The notes beneath the pieces are model-generated. The model did no database searches. It saw nothing but the letters and a program-made list of their open reading frames with translations, and was not told where the DNA came from. The position numbers and the translations under genes were made by a program. Of a DNA stretch of 33,074 nucleotides, positions 23,217 to 32,197 are shown one piece after another (the stretch's first letter is position 1; the number at the start of each line of letters is the position of its first letter). Source of the stretch: Pseudomonadota bacterium (lineage in GTDB: Bacteria > Pseudomonadota > Gammaproteobacteria > Burkholderiales > Rhodocyclaceae); assembly GCA_018241725.1 (NCBI GenBank), contig JAFEDI010000053.1, forward strand, positions 1 through 33,074. The letters are read 5' to 3'.

Positions 23217-24113
23217 TCAGGCCGTCTCTTCCCGGTAGCGCTCCGCGGTATCGAGGAAGGCCGCCAGGATCGGCGACTGGTCGTCCTTGCGGTAAATGCA
23301 GCTGAGGTCCACATAGAAGTTCGGCGGTGTGTCGGCCAACTGCCGGTAGATCACGCCCGGAAACTGCAGCGTGGTGGCCGAGTCCGGCACCAGGCACACG
23401 CCGAAGCCGCCGGCCACCAGCGCCACGCCGGTAACCGCATCGCCCACCTCCTGGGAGATCAGCGGCTGGAAGCCGCTGTCGGTGCACAGGCCGATCACCT
23501 TGTCGATGAAGCTCGGCCGCGCGCCGGTAGGGAACAGCACCATCGGGTGATCCTGCAGTTCGGCGAAGTGGATCACCGGTTGGGCGGCCAGTGGATGTTC
23601 GGCCGGAACGGCCAGCAGCAGGGTTTCGGTGGTGACTTGCTTGATCTCCAGGTCGGCCAGCGGGGCCAGCATGCGGTTGAAGCCTACCGAGATGCGGCGC
23701 TGGCGCAGGGCCTCGATCTGCTCGGCCTTGGTCATCGTGTGCAGCACTACCTTCACGTCCGGATAGCGGTTGCGGAAAGCTAGCAGCAGCTTCGGAATCG
23801 CGTCCAGGATCGCCGATCCGAAAATTCCCACGTCCAGCCGCCCGAGCTTACCCTGGCCGGCGCGCTGGGTGCGCTCGGTGGCTTGTTCCACCAGCGCACG
23901 GATGTTGCGCGCCTCCTCCAGAAACAGCTCTCCCGCCTGGGTCAGCTCCATGCCCCGCGGCGTGCGGGTGAACAGCGTGACGCCCAGTTCTTCCTCCAGC
24001 TGCTGGATCTGGCGCGTCAGCGGTGGTTGCGAGATGTGCAGCCGCGCCGCCGCCCGCCCGATGTTCTCCTCCTCGGCAACGGCGACGAAGTAGCGCAGGT
24101 GACGTAGATCCAC
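23217..24113 (-). CDS. LysR-family transcriptional regulator
   Basis: Regulator of 298 residues, the normal family length, with a GTG start at 24113 preceded by AAGGGGGAA at good distance. The N-terminal winged helix-turn-helix (about 1-60) reads DLRHLRYFVAVAEEENIGRAA, then LHISQPPLTRQIQQLEEELG. The effector-binding domain follows from about 90. It is transcribed away from the DUF1302 operon and shares a 202-base control region that contains an ATAC-N7-GTAT site, so it very likely controls that operon. The start and site type resemble the BenM/CatM/CbnR branch. The inducer cannot be read from the sequence. Confidence 0.95.
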   Translation of the reverse strand: MDLRHLRYFVAVAEEENIGRAAARLHISQPPLTRQIQQLEEELGVTLFTRTPRGMELTQAGELFLEEARNIRALVEQATERTQRAGQGKLGRLDVGIFGSAILDAIPKLLLAFRNRYPDVKVVLHTMTKAEQIEALRQRRISVGFNRMLAPLADLEIKQVTTETLLLAVPAEHPLAAQPVIHFAELQDHPMVLFPTGARPSFIDKVIGLCTDSGFQPLISQEVGDAVTGVALVAGGFGVCLVPDSATTLQFPGVIYRQLADTPPNFYVDLSCIYRKDDQSPILAAFLDTAERYREETA

Positions 24114-24160
24114 GTTTCGATTCCCCCTTGTCATGTAGCGGCCAGCCTGTCCTTTTGATG

Positions 24161-24175
24161 ATACCTGTAGGGTAT
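24161..24175. promoter_or_regulatory. LysR-type operator, ATAC-N7-GTAT
   Basis: ATACC-TGTAG-GGTAT is a perfect palindrome containing the T-N11-A core of LysR boxes and exactly the ATAC-N7-GTAT form used by BenM/CatM-type regulators. A further GTAT lies at 24194-24197, 22 bases on, which is two helical turns and suits a second half-site. It lies between the regulator and the DUF1302 operon. Confidence 0.7.
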
Positions 24176-24315
24176 TGAGAAGGGGAAATAATGGTATTGG
24201 ACGGTAATCCTCCCGCTCGATAACTTGCGCACCAACCCGCTGCGATTCAGGCCCGCGCCCTTCGCCACCAGACGGGCAAGCAGACGCAAGACACATCACG
24301 CATGAGGAGGAAGAC

Positions 24316-26004
24316 ATGAACAAGCGTCCTTTCCGGACCGCCTACGCGGCCCCGTTTCGCCTGCGCCAAGCCAGGCTGCACCTCGCCACGGCGCTGGCGC
24401 TCACCTTGCTGGGCAGCGGTGGGGCGGAAGCGGTCACCTTCGACACGGGCAACCCCGATGTGGCCCTGACCTGGGACAACACCGTCAAGTACAGCGCCGC
24501 CTTCCGCGTGCGCAATGCCAACTCCTCGGTGGCCGACAATTCCATCGGCCCCCAGGCCAACACCAACGACGGTGACCTCAATTTCGGCAAAGGGCCGATC
24601 TCCAACCGCCTCGACCTGCTGTCCGAACTGGAGATGCGTTACAAGAAGGACTTCGGCTTCCGTCTCAGCGGCGCGGCCTGGTATGACGACGTCTACAACC
24701 GCGGCAACGACAATCCTGGCGCGCTCGGCGGGGCACTGGTCAATTCCCGCTCCGTCCGCTACGACGAGTTCACCCGTGGCACTGAGCAGCTGCACGGCCG
24801 CAAGGCCGAGCTGATGGACGCCTTCGGCTACATCAACTTCGCGCCCGGCGACATGAGCGTCAATGTGAAGGGCGGCCGCTTCACGCAGCTCTACGGCGAG
24901 AGCCTGTTCTTCGGCAACAACGGCATCGCCGGCGCGCAGACGCCCCTCGACCTGATCAAGGCCCTGTCGGTCCCCAACTCCCAGTTCAAGGAGATCGCCC
25001 GTCCGGTCGGCCAACTGTCCACTCAGGTTCAGCTCAGTCCGACCGTGTCGATCGGCGCCTACTACCAGCTCGAATGGCGCAAGACGCGCCTGCCGGCGGC
25101 GGGCAGCTACTTCAGCTTCGCCGACTTCGTGGACGTCGGTGGCGAATCCCTGATCCTCGGCCCCGGCGCGGTGCTCTACCGCAGCCAGGACATCGAGCCG
25201 CGCAACTCCGGCCAGGGCGGCTTCCAGATCAAGTTCAAATCGGGCGACGCGGAGTACGGCTTTTACGCCGCCCAGTTCCACGACAAGATGCCCCAGTTCT
25301 ACGCACGCCCCGGCGTCAATGTGCGCGCTGGCAGCGTCGGTGATTACGTGATGGTCTTCGGTGAGAACATCCGCACTGTCGGCGCCAGCGTCAGCACTCT
25401 GGTCGGCGAGACCAACGTGGCGGCCGAGCTGTCCTTCCGCGACAACATGCCGCTGGTGGCCTCCGGCAACGCCGTCATCACCGGCGCCGACTCCAACGGC
25501 AAGAGCCGTGCGGCTTATCCGGTCGGCAAGACGATGCACCTCAACATGTCGGCGATCAGCGTGTTCGGCGCCAGCGCCCTGTGGGAAGGCGCGTCCTTCC
25601 TTGGCGAGCTGGCCTACAACCGGCGCCTGTCGATCAGCGACAACGCCGACCAGCTCGACCCGCTCGCTACCAAGGACGCCAGCGCGTTGCAGTTCATCTT
25701 CCAGCCCGAGTACTTCCAGGTGGTGCCCGGCGTCGACCTGCAGGTACCGATCGGCATGAGCTATGGCATCAGCGGCCGCTCGTCGGTGAATGGCGCGCTG
25801 TTCCCGTCCGAGCACGGCGGCAACGTCAGCATCGGCGTCAAGGCCGACTACCAGAAGACCTGGCAGGGCAGCCTCAACTACACCCACTACATCGGATCCG
25901 CCGGCTCGGTGGTGCGCTATGGCACCGCGGTGCCCGAGCTGTCCTACCAGAACTTCCATGGAGACCGCGACTTCGTGTCTCTGTCGATCCAGCGCAGCTT
26001 CTGA
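24316..26004 (+). CDS. DUF1302 outer membrane protein
   Basis: Protein of 562 residues with a GAGGAGGAAG ribosome site. A long signal peptide ends near GGAEA|VTF (about residue 41). The mature part has the family start FDTGNPDVALTWDNTVKYS and many alternating amphipathic strands (for example ELEMRYKKDFGFRLSGAAWYDD), ending in the outer-membrane-type C-terminus FVSLSIQRSF with terminal Phe. DUF1302 proteins are predicted beta-barrels found with DUF1329 proteins and RND permeases in gene sets for uptake or handling of hydrophobic compounds such as steroids or long-chain substrates; a proven transport role is limited. It is the first gene of the operon facing the LysR gene. Confidence 0.92.
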   Translation: MNKRPFRTAYAAPFRLRQARLHLATALALTLLGSGGAEAVTFDTGNPDVALTWDNTVKYSAAFRVRNANSSVADNSIGPQANTNDGDLNFGKGPISNRLDLLSELEMRYKKDFGFRLSGAAWYDDVYNRGNDNPGALGGALVNSRSVRYDEFTRGTEQLHGRKAELMDAFGYINFAPGDMSVNVKGGRFTQLYGESLFFGNNGIAGAQTPLDLIKALSVPNSQFKEIARPVGQLSTQVQLSPTVSIGAYYQLEWRKTRLPAAGSYFSFADFVDVGGESLILGPGAVLYRSQDIEPRNSGQGGFQIKFKSGDAEYGFYAAQFHDKMPQFYARPGVNVRAGSVGDYVMVFGENIRTVGASVSTLVGETNVAAELSFRDNMPLVASGNAVITGADSNGKSRAAYPVGKTMHLNMSAISVFGASALWEGASFLGELAYNRRLSISDNADQLDPLATKDASALQFIFQPEYFQVVPGVDLQVPIGMSYGISGRSSVNGALFPSEHGGNVSIGVKADYQKTWQGSLNYTHYIGSAGSVVRYGTAVPELSYQNFHGDRDFVSLSIQRSF

Positions 26005-26031
26005 TTCGCTTCAAGCAACGAGGAGACAAAC

Positions 26032-27384
26032 ATGAACCAGACCAAGATTCTTGCCACCGCGCTGGTGGCCCTGCTGGCTGGCGGCCAGGCTGCCCACGCC
26101 GCGGTGAGCGCCGACGAAGCTGCCAAGCTGAAGAGCACGCTGACCCCGCTGGGCGGCGAGAAGGCCGCCAACAAGGACGGCAGCATCCCTGCGTGGAATG
26201 GCGGCATCACCAAGCCGTTGCCGGGCAAGAAGCTGGGCGTGATCCCGACCCAGATCTTCGCTGACGAAAAGCCGCTCTTCCAGGTCACCGCCAAAAACGC
26301 CGGCCAGTACGCCGACCTGCTTTCCGATGGCACCAAGGCGCTGCTCGCCAAGTACCCCGAAAGCTTCCGCGTCGACGTCTATCCGTCCCACCGTACCGCC
26401 GCTGCACCGCAGGAGGTGTACGACAACGTCTTCAAGAATGCCACCCGCTGCAAGACCAAGGACGGCGGCTATTCCCTCGAAGGCTGCATCGGCGGCACGC
26501 CCTTCCCGATTCCGAAGGAGGGCGTGGAGGTGATGTGGAATTACCTGATGCGTCTCGAAGCAGAGTCCATCGAGTACCGTTTCAAGAACATCGTCGGCAA
26601 CGCCGACGGCAGCAAGACCCTGGCGACCCGCAACGAGATCGCCTTCCAGTACCCGCAGTACTACAAGGACGCCACGCCGGAGAGCTGGTCCGGCGAGTAC
26701 GCGATGTTCCGCTTCAACACCCTGGAGCCGCCGTTCAAGGCCGGTGAATCGCTGGTCATCCGCGACAGCATCGACATGAAGCAGTCCCGCCAGGCCTGGC
26801 AGTACCTGGTCGGCCAGCGCCGCGTGCGCCGCGCGCCGACGGTCTCCTACGACACGCCCGACTTCGTGGCCTCCGGCGCCAATTACTTCGACGAGGTACA
26901 GGGCTTCTTCGGCGCCCTCGACCGCTTCCAGTGGAAGCTGATTGGCAAGAAGGAGCTGTTGATTCCGTACAACGACAACGGTTTCATCGGCACCAAGCTG
27001 GACGACGCGATCGGCAAGCACCATCTCAACCCGGACCATGTGCGCTGGGAAAAGCACCGCGTGTGGGTGGTCGAGGCCACCGTCGCACCGGGCAAGCGCC
27101 ATGCGGTGCCCAAGCGTCGCTATTACCTGGACGAGGACACCTGGCTGATCGCGCTGGCTGACGGCTTCGACGCCGAGGGCAAGCTGTGGCGCACCACCCA
27201 GGTCACCCCCTTCGTGGTGCCGGCGCTGCCGGGCACGATGATGAAGACTGCCACCGTCTTCAACCTGCAGGCGGGCACGATGAGCGTGATCCAGGCGCTC
27301 AACGACGAAGACTTCAAGATCGTGCCGCGCAAGAAGGAAACCTACTTCACCGGCGACGCGGTGGCGGCCGAAGCGGCCCGCTGA
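26032..27384 (+). CDS. DUF1329 periplasmic/outer membrane-associated protein
   Basis: Protein of 450 residues with GAGGAG before the start and a signal peptide ending near AAHAA|VSA (about residue 23). The family start is visible (LKSTLTPLGGEKAANKDGSIPAWNGG), as are NYLMRLEAESIEYRF, RVRRAPTVSYDTPDF and RRYYLDEDTWLIALAD. The fold is related to LolA/LolB-type lipid-binding half-barrels in structure-based annotation of the family, so it may ferry a lipid-like substrate between the outer membrane and the RND permease. It starts 27 bases after the DUF1302 gene. DUF1302 and DUF1329 genes are regularly paired. Confidence 0.92.
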   Translation: MNQTKILATALVALLAGGQAAHAAVSADEAAKLKSTLTPLGGEKAANKDGSIPAWNGGITKPLPGKKLGVIPTQIFADEKPLFQVTAKNAGQYADLLSDGTKALLAKYPESFRVDVYPSHRTAAAPQEVYDNVFKNATRCKTKDGGYSLEGCIGGTPFPIPKEGVEVMWNYLMRLEAESIEYRFKNIVGNADGSKTLATRNEIAFQYPQYYKDATPESWSGEYAMFRFNTLEPPFKAGESLVIRDSIDMKQSRQAWQYLVGQRRVRRAPTVSYDTPDFVASGANYFDEVQGFFGALDRFQWKLIGKKELLIPYNDNGFIGTKLDDAIGKHHLNPDHVRWEKHRVWVVEATVAPGKRHAVPKRRYYLDEDTWLIALADGFDAEGKLWRTTQVTPFVVPALPGTMMKTATVFNLQAGTMSVIQALNDEDFKIVPRKKETYFTGDAVAAEAAR

Positions 27385-27479
27385 GTTCTCCCTCCCCAGG
27401 AAGGCCGGCCCGGTGCGCAATCCGTGCCGGGTACGGCCGACCCCGGTTCTTCCCTTGGTTTCCCGGCGGCCTGCCGTGG

Positions 27480-27498
27480 CCGGTGTCGCGAACACCGG
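27480..27498. repeat. 7-bp hairpin in the operon gap
   Basis: CCGGTGT (27480-27486) and ACACCGG (27492-27498) form a perfect stem with loop CGCGA in the 149-base gap between the DUF1329 and Ycf48-like genes. No T run follows, so it is more likely an mRNA stability or processing element than a terminator. Confidence 0.5.
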
Positions 27499-27533
27499 TA
27501 CCGCGCGGCGGTGCCGCGGAACAGGTGTTCAAG

Positions 27534-28646
27534 ATGCGATCCTCTTTCTCCGGTCGTCGGTCGTTGCGCCTCGCCGCGACCATCTCCTTGCTCGCGTTGC
27601 TGACGCCGGCCGCTGATGCGGCTGACAGCCGTGCGGTGCCGGACCTGCTGGTGCAACCGGCCCAGCTCAATGCGCGCGCCGCCCATTCGTTGCAGCTCTC
27701 CGTCGGCCGGGCCGGCAAGCGCCTGGTGTCGGTTGGCGAACGCGGTCTGGTGCTGCTGTCCGACGACGACGGGCGCAGCTGGCGGCAGGCCAAGGGCGTG
27801 CCAGTCAGCGTGGCGCTGACGGCGGTGTATTTCGTCTCCGACAAGCTCGGCTGGGCGGTCGGCCACAGCGGTGTGGTGCTCAATAGCGCGGACGGCGGCG
27901 AGACATGGCAGCGCCAGCTCGACGGCCGCCAGGCGGCGCAGATCGTCGCCGAGAATGCCCGTGCGCAGCTCGCCACTGGCGGCGACGCGGCGGCCCGCCA
28001 TCTGCGCGAAGCCGAAGGCCTGCTGCAGGACGGACCGGACAAGCCCTTCCTCGGCGTGTTCTTCGCCGATGCCCAGCACGGCTGGATCGTCGGTGCCTAT
28101 GGCCTGGCGCTGGCCACCGCCGACGGCGGCAAGAGCTGGCAGTCCTTGATGACGCGCATTCCCAACCCGGGCGGCAAGCACCTCTACGCGGTCGGCCAGG
28201 ACGCCGGCGGCGTGCTGATCGCCGGCGAGCAGGGCGTGCTGTTCCGCTCCACCGACGGTGGCACCAGCTTCCAGCGCCTGCAGACGCCGTACGCCGGCAC
28301 CTTCTTCGGCGCGCTGGGCCTCGGCGGGCAGAGCCTGCTGGCCTACGGCCTGCGCGGCAACGTGTGGCGCGGCGACGGGGCCAGCTGGGCGCAGGTCGAG
28401 CTGGCCCAGCCCGTCACGCTGACCGCCGGCCTGAAACTGGCCGATGGTTCCGTGTTGCTGGCCGACGAAAGCGGCCGCCTGCTGCGCGGCGACGCGGCGG
28501 CAAGTCGCTTCACGCCGCTGGCCACCTCCCTGCCCACCGGCCTCACCGGCATGGTCCAGGCTGCCGACGGCGCCCTCGTCGTTTCCGGCACCCGTGGCCT
28601 GAGCCGCGTGGAGCCCGCCACCCTTACTGCGGAAGCAAAGAAATGA
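27534..28646 (+). CDS. Ycf48-like (BNR-repeat) beta-propeller protein
   Basis: Protein of 370 residues. The start at 27534 gives MRSSFSGRRSLRLAATISLL, a signal peptide ending near AADAA|DS; the ribosome site is weak and a GTG at 27525 is possible. The mature part carries repeated blades of the photosystem II stability factor type: VLLSDDDGRSWRQ, VVLNSADGGETWQRQ, LATADGGKSWQSL and LFRSTDGGTSFQRL, with Asp-box S-x-D-x-G-x-T/S-W motifs. In bacteria without photosystem II such proteins accompany RND permeases of this type and may act as a periplasmic partner. It overlaps the next gene by four bases (ATGA). Confidence 0.9.
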   Translation: MRSSFSGRRSLRLAATISLLALLTPAADAADSRAVPDLLVQPAQLNARAAHSLQLSVGRAGKRLVSVGERGLVLLSDDDGRSWRQAKGVPVSVALTAVYFVSDKLGWAVGHSGVVLNSADGGETWQRQLDGRQAAQIVAENARAQLATGGDAAARHLREAEGLLQDGPDKPFLGVFFADAQHGWIVGAYGLALATADGGKSWQSLMTRIPNPGGKHLYAVGQDAGGVLIAGEQGVLFRSTDGGTSFQRLQTPYAGTFFGALGLGGQSLLAYGLRGNVWRGDGASWAQVELAQPVTLTAGLKLADGSVLLADESGRLLRGDAAASRFTPLATSLPTGLTGMVQAADGALVVSGTRGLSRVEPATLTAEAKK

Positions 28647-31042
28647 GTCACGCCCACGATATTCCGGACGGCGTGGTGATCCGCGACCTCACGGCCTTCG
28701 ATCCCCGCTCCGGCTCCCTGCCCGAACGCCTGCTGTTCAACAACAGGCTCGTCATCGTCGTCCTCTGCGCGCTGGTCAGCGTCTTCCTCGGCTACAAGGC
28801 CTTCGGCCTGTCGCTGAACGCGGCCTTCGAGAAGATGATCCCGACGAAGCACCCCTACATCGTCAACTTCCTCGAGAACCGCAGCCAGCTGGCCGGCATG
28901 GGCAACAGCCTGCGCATCGCGGTGGAGGCCAAGGAGGGCACGATCTTCGATGCCGAGTACCTGGACACGGTGAAGAAGATCTCCGACGAGCTGTTCCTGC
29001 TGCCCGGCGTCGACCGCCCCTACATGAAGTCCCTGTGGGCGCCGTCGGTGCGATGGACCGGCGTCACCGAAGATGGTCTCGACGGCGGCCCGGTGGTGCC
29101 CGACGACTACGACGGCTCCGCCGAAAGCCTGGCCCAAGTGCGCCTCAACGTGGAGCGCTCCGGCGAGGTCGGCCAGCTGGTGGCGGCCAACTACAAGTCG
29201 AGCATCGTGCTGGTGCCGCTGCAGGACAAGGTTGCCGAAACCGGCGCGCGCATCGACTACCACGAGCTGTCCCAGCGCATCGAGGCGCTGCGCGCCAAGT
29301 ACGAGTCGGACAAGATCGCCATCCACGTGACCGGCTTCGCCAAGGTCGTCGGCGACCTCATCGAAGGCCTGCAGCAGGTGCTGCTGTTCTTCGCCGCCGC
29401 CATCGCCATCTGTACCGCCGTGCTTTACTGGTACACCCGCTGCCTGCGCAGCACGCTGCTGGTGGTGCTGTGCTCGATGATCGCGGTGGTGTGGCTGCTC
29501 GGCCTGCTGCCGACCCTCGGCTACGAGCTGGACCCGTACTCGGTGCTGGTGCCCTTCCTGGTCTTTGCCATCGGCATGAGCCACGGCGCCCAGAAGATGA
29601 ACGGCATCATGCAGGACGTGGGTCGCGGCACCCACAAGCTGGTGGCCGCCCGCTACACCTTCCGCCGCCTGTTCCTGGCCGGCATGACGGCGCTGCTGGC
29701 CGACGCGGTGGGCTTCGCGGTGCTGATGGTGATCGACATCCAGGTCATCCAGGATCTGGCCATCACCGCCAGCATCGGCGTGGCGGTGCTGATCTTCACC
29801 AACCTGGTGCTGCTGCCGATCCTGCTGTCCTACACCGGGGTCAGCCCGGAGGCCGCCCGTCGCAGCCTGCAGGCGGAGATCGCCGAGGCCGGCGACACCG
29901 CGCACCGCAAGCACCCGTTCTGGGCCTTCCTCGACCTCTTTACCCGGCGCAAGTGGGCGACCATCGCCGTGCTGGTCGGCACCGCGATGGGCCTCGCCGG
30001 TCTGGCTGTGAGCTCCCAGCTCAAGATCGGTGACACCGACCCTGGTGCGCCGGAGCTGCGTGCGGACTCCCGCTACAACCGGGACAACGCCTACATGGTG
30101 GCCAACTACGCGGCCAGCAGCGATGTGTACATCGTGATGGTGAAGACGCCGCAATATGCCTGCGCCCACTACGACACGCTGACCGCCGTCGATGCGCTGG
30201 AGCGCGAGCTGCAGCAGCTGCCCGGTGTCGAGGCCACCAGCTCGCTGGCCGGTCTGGCCAAGGTCGCCAATGCCGGTATGAACGAGGGCAGCCTGAAGTG
30301 GTTCGAGATTCCCCGCTCCCAGGACAACCTCAACGCCATCATCACCCGCGCCCCGCGCGAGATGTTCAACCAGAACTGCGACCTGCTGACGGTGTACGCC
30401 TACCTCAAGGACCACAAGGCCGACACCCTCGCCAGCGTGGTGAAGGTGGTCGAGGACTTCGCCGGGCGGCATGCCACCGACGATCTGCGCATCCTCAACG
30501 CTGCAGGCAACGCCGGCATCGAGGCGGCCACCAACATCGTCGTCAAGAAGGCCAACGTGGAGATGCTCGGCCTGGTCTATCTGGCGGTGGTGGTGCTGGC
30601 CTTCATCACCTTCCGCTCCTGGCGGGCGGTGATCTGCGCGGTGCTGCCGTTGATGCTGACCTCGGTGCTGTGCGAGGCGCTGATGGTGGCGCTCAACATC
30701 GGCGTGAAGGTCGCGACATTGCCGGTGATCGCCCTCGGCGTCGGCATCGGCGTGGATTACGCGCTGTACATCATGACCGTCACGCTGGCGCGCCTGAAGG
30801 GTGGCATGAGCTTGTCGGAAGCCTATTACAAGGCCCTCACCTTCACCGGCAAGGTGGTGGTGCTGACCGGCATCACGCTGGGCATCGCCGTCGCCACCTG
30901 GGCCTGGTCGCCGATCAAGTTCCAGGCCGACATGGGCATCCTGCTGGCCTTCATGTTCATCTGGAACATGCTCGGAGCGCTGATCCTGCTGCCGGCGCTG
31001 GGGCACTTCCTGCTGCGCCAGAAAAAGGCCGTGGTCGTCTAG
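28643..31042 (+). CDS. RND-superfamily (MMPL-type) permease
   Basis: Inner membrane protein of 799 residues with two repeats, each of one helix, a large periplasmic domain and five helices. The first helix is near 33-52 (LVIVVLCALVSVFLGYKAFG); the helix groups are at about 235-400 and 620-795. Motif GMSHGAQKMNG in the first group and GVGIGVDYALYIM in the second are typical of the hydrophobe-type RND permeases (MMPL/SSD-like), not of multidrug AcrB, and there is no adaptor gene. Such permeases occur with DUF1302/DUF1329/Ycf48-like genes. It would move a hydrophobic molecule or lipid between membrane and periplasm. GGAAG lies seven bases before the start, which overlaps the preceding stop. Confidence 0.93.
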   Translation: MSHAHDIPDGVVIRDLTAFDPRSGSLPERLLFNNRLVIVVLCALVSVFLGYKAFGLSLNAAFEKMIPTKHPYIVNFLENRSQLAGMGNSLRIAVEAKEGTIFDAEYLDTVKKISDELFLLPGVDRPYMKSLWAPSVRWTGVTEDGLDGGPVVPDDYDGSAESLAQVRLNVERSGEVGQLVAANYKSSIVLVPLQDKVAETGARIDYHELSQRIEALRAKYESDKIAIHVTGFAKVVGDLIEGLQQVLLFFAAAIAICTAVLYWYTRCLRSTLLVVLCSMIAVVWLLGLLPTLGYELDPYSVLVPFLVFAIGMSHGAQKMNGIMQDVGRGTHKLVAARYTFRRLFLAGMTALLADAVGFAVLMVIDIQVIQDLAITASIGVAVLIFTNLVLLPILLSYTGVSPEAARRSLQAEIAEAGDTAHRKHPFWAFLDLFTRRKWATIAVLVGTAMGLAGLAVSSQLKIGDTDPGAPELRADSRYNRDNAYMVANYAASSDVYIVMVKTPQYACAHYDTLTAVDALERELQQLPGVEATSSLAGLAKVANAGMNEGSLKWFEIPRSQDNLNAIITRAPREMFNQNCDLLTVYAYLKDHKADTLASVVKVVEDFAGRHATDDLRILNAAGNAGIEAATNIVVKKANVEMLGLVYLAVVVLAFITFRSWRAVICAVLPLMLTSVLCEALMVALNIGVKVATLPVIALGVGIGVDYALYIMTVTLARLKGGMSLSEAYYKALTFTGKVVVLTGITLGIAVATWAWSPIKFQADMGILLAFMFIWNMLGALILLPALGHFLLRQKKAVVV

Positions 31043-31052
31043 GAGAACTGTC

Positions 31053-32084
31053 ATGTACACGCATCTACTCGTACCCCTGGACGGTTCGGCACTGTCCTCC
31101 AGCCTGGTGACTCAGGCCGTCGATTTCGCCCGTGCGCTGAAGGCGCGGATCACTTTCTTCACCGCCCGCGAGGACGTGGGCGGCAGCGGCGACGGGGCGC
31201 TGCTGCGCACCCTGGCGCCAGAGGACTTTGCCGCCACGGTGGCCGGCGAGGCCAACGCGATCCTGGCCAAGGCCCTGGTGGCCGCGCGGGCCGTCGGGCT
31301 GGACTGCGAGGCACTGGCCCGCACTGGCGCACGGCCCTACGAACTGATCCTGTCCGTTGCCGCGGAGCGCGGCTGCGACCTGATCTTCATGGCCTCCCAT
31401 GGTCATCGCGGATTGCGCGGTCTGGTGCTCGGCTCACAGACCCAGAAGGTGCTGGCTCACAGCAGCCTGCCAGTGCTGGTGGCCAGCATCGAGAGCAATG
31501 TCGCTAGCGATGCGGCCCGCGCGGCCATCGACATCATCAAGGACGAGCACCGCGCCATCGCCGCCGTCGTCAATGGCCTGCGCCGCCAGGCCGCGCGCCT
31601 GAAGGCTGACACGGCCGACGCGCCGGATCTGGATTTCGTCGCGGCGTTGCTGCATTACATCCGCGCCTTTCCGGACGTGCTGCATCACCCCAAGGAAGAG
31701 CGTCATCTGTTCCGCCGGCTGGCCCAGCGTGACGGCGAGCTGGATGCGCTGATCGCCACGCTGGAGCACGAGCACAGGGACGGCGGCGCCCAGTTGGCGG
31801 CCATCGACACACTGCTCGCGGAGGTCCGCCAGGACGCCGCGCGACAGGGCGAGCTGGCCGCGGCGATCGAGCGCTTCGCCGACGCCCAGTGGCAGCACAT
31901 CAGCACTGAAGAAAAGCTGATCCTGCCGGCGGCGCGCCGCCTCCTCGGCGAGGAGGACTGGCGCGTCATCGAGAGCGCCTTCCGCCAGAACGGCGACTGC
32001 CGCGTCGGTAGCGAACAGGATCTGGCCTTCCGGCAGCTGTTCGTGCGCCTGATGAACGACGAGGCGGGCGGCGCGACGACTTGA
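31053..32084 (+). CDS. Universal stress protein fused to a hemerythrin-like domain
   Basis: Protein of 343 residues with AGGAGA before the start, ten bases after the permease stop. Residues about 1-145 are a UspA domain (YTHLLVPLDGSALSSSLV, then IFMASHGHRGLRGLVLGSQT, the GxxG-9-G-type nucleotide loop). Residues about 155-320 are a hemerythrin/HHE four-helix domain with the metal ligands in DEHRAI, LHHPKEERHLF, LEHEH and QHISTEEKLILP. The first part binds ATP in many relatives; the second would bind a di-iron centre and sense or carry O2, NO or iron. The fusion suggests a cytoplasmic redox or oxygen-linked stress sensor tied to the transport operon. Its precise function is unknown. Confidence 0.92.
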   Translation: MYTHLLVPLDGSALSSSLVTQAVDFARALKARITFFTAREDVGGSGDGALLRTLAPEDFAATVAGEANAILAKALVAARAVGLDCEALARTGARPYELILSVAAERGCDLIFMASHGHRGLRGLVLGSQTQKVLAHSSLPVLVASIESNVASDAARAAIDIIKDEHRAIAAVVNGLRRQAARLKADTADAPDLDFVAALLHYIRAFPDVLHHPKEERHLFRRLAQRDGELDALIATLEHEHRDGGAQLAAIDTLLAEVRQDAARQGELAAAIERFADAQWQHISTEEKLILPAARRLLGEEDWRVIESAFRQNGDCRVGSEQDLAFRQLFVRLMNDEAGGATT

Positions 32085-32128
32085 AGAGCCGCGAGGCGCA
32101 TTCCTGCTGAGTGAGTGCCGGTGATCCT

Positions 32129-32158
32129 GCGGGGGCGTGCCTACACGTCGGCCCCCGC
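32129..32158 (+). terminator. Possible terminator after the Usp-hemerythrin gene
   Basis: GCGGGGGC (32129-32136) and GCCCCCGC (32151-32158) form a perfect eight-base stem with a 14-base loop that contains GTG/CAC. It is followed by CTCTGTCATTCC, not a clean T run, so termination is likely but not certain. Confidence 0.5.
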
Positions 32159-32197
32159 CTCTGTCATTCCCATCCGCCGTCCCAAGGAAGGTATTTC

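Noticed and set aside
24247-25959. 570-codon frame opposite the DUF1302 gene
   Set aside because: Same cause; composition is of a shadow frame and the sense protein has a signal peptide and barrel C-terminus.
28343-31060. 905-codon open frame on the minus strand opposite the RND permease
   Set aside because: It is rich in His, Gln, Asp and Arg with low complexity, as expected of the complement of a GC-rich coding strand, and the plus-strand permease is unmistakable.
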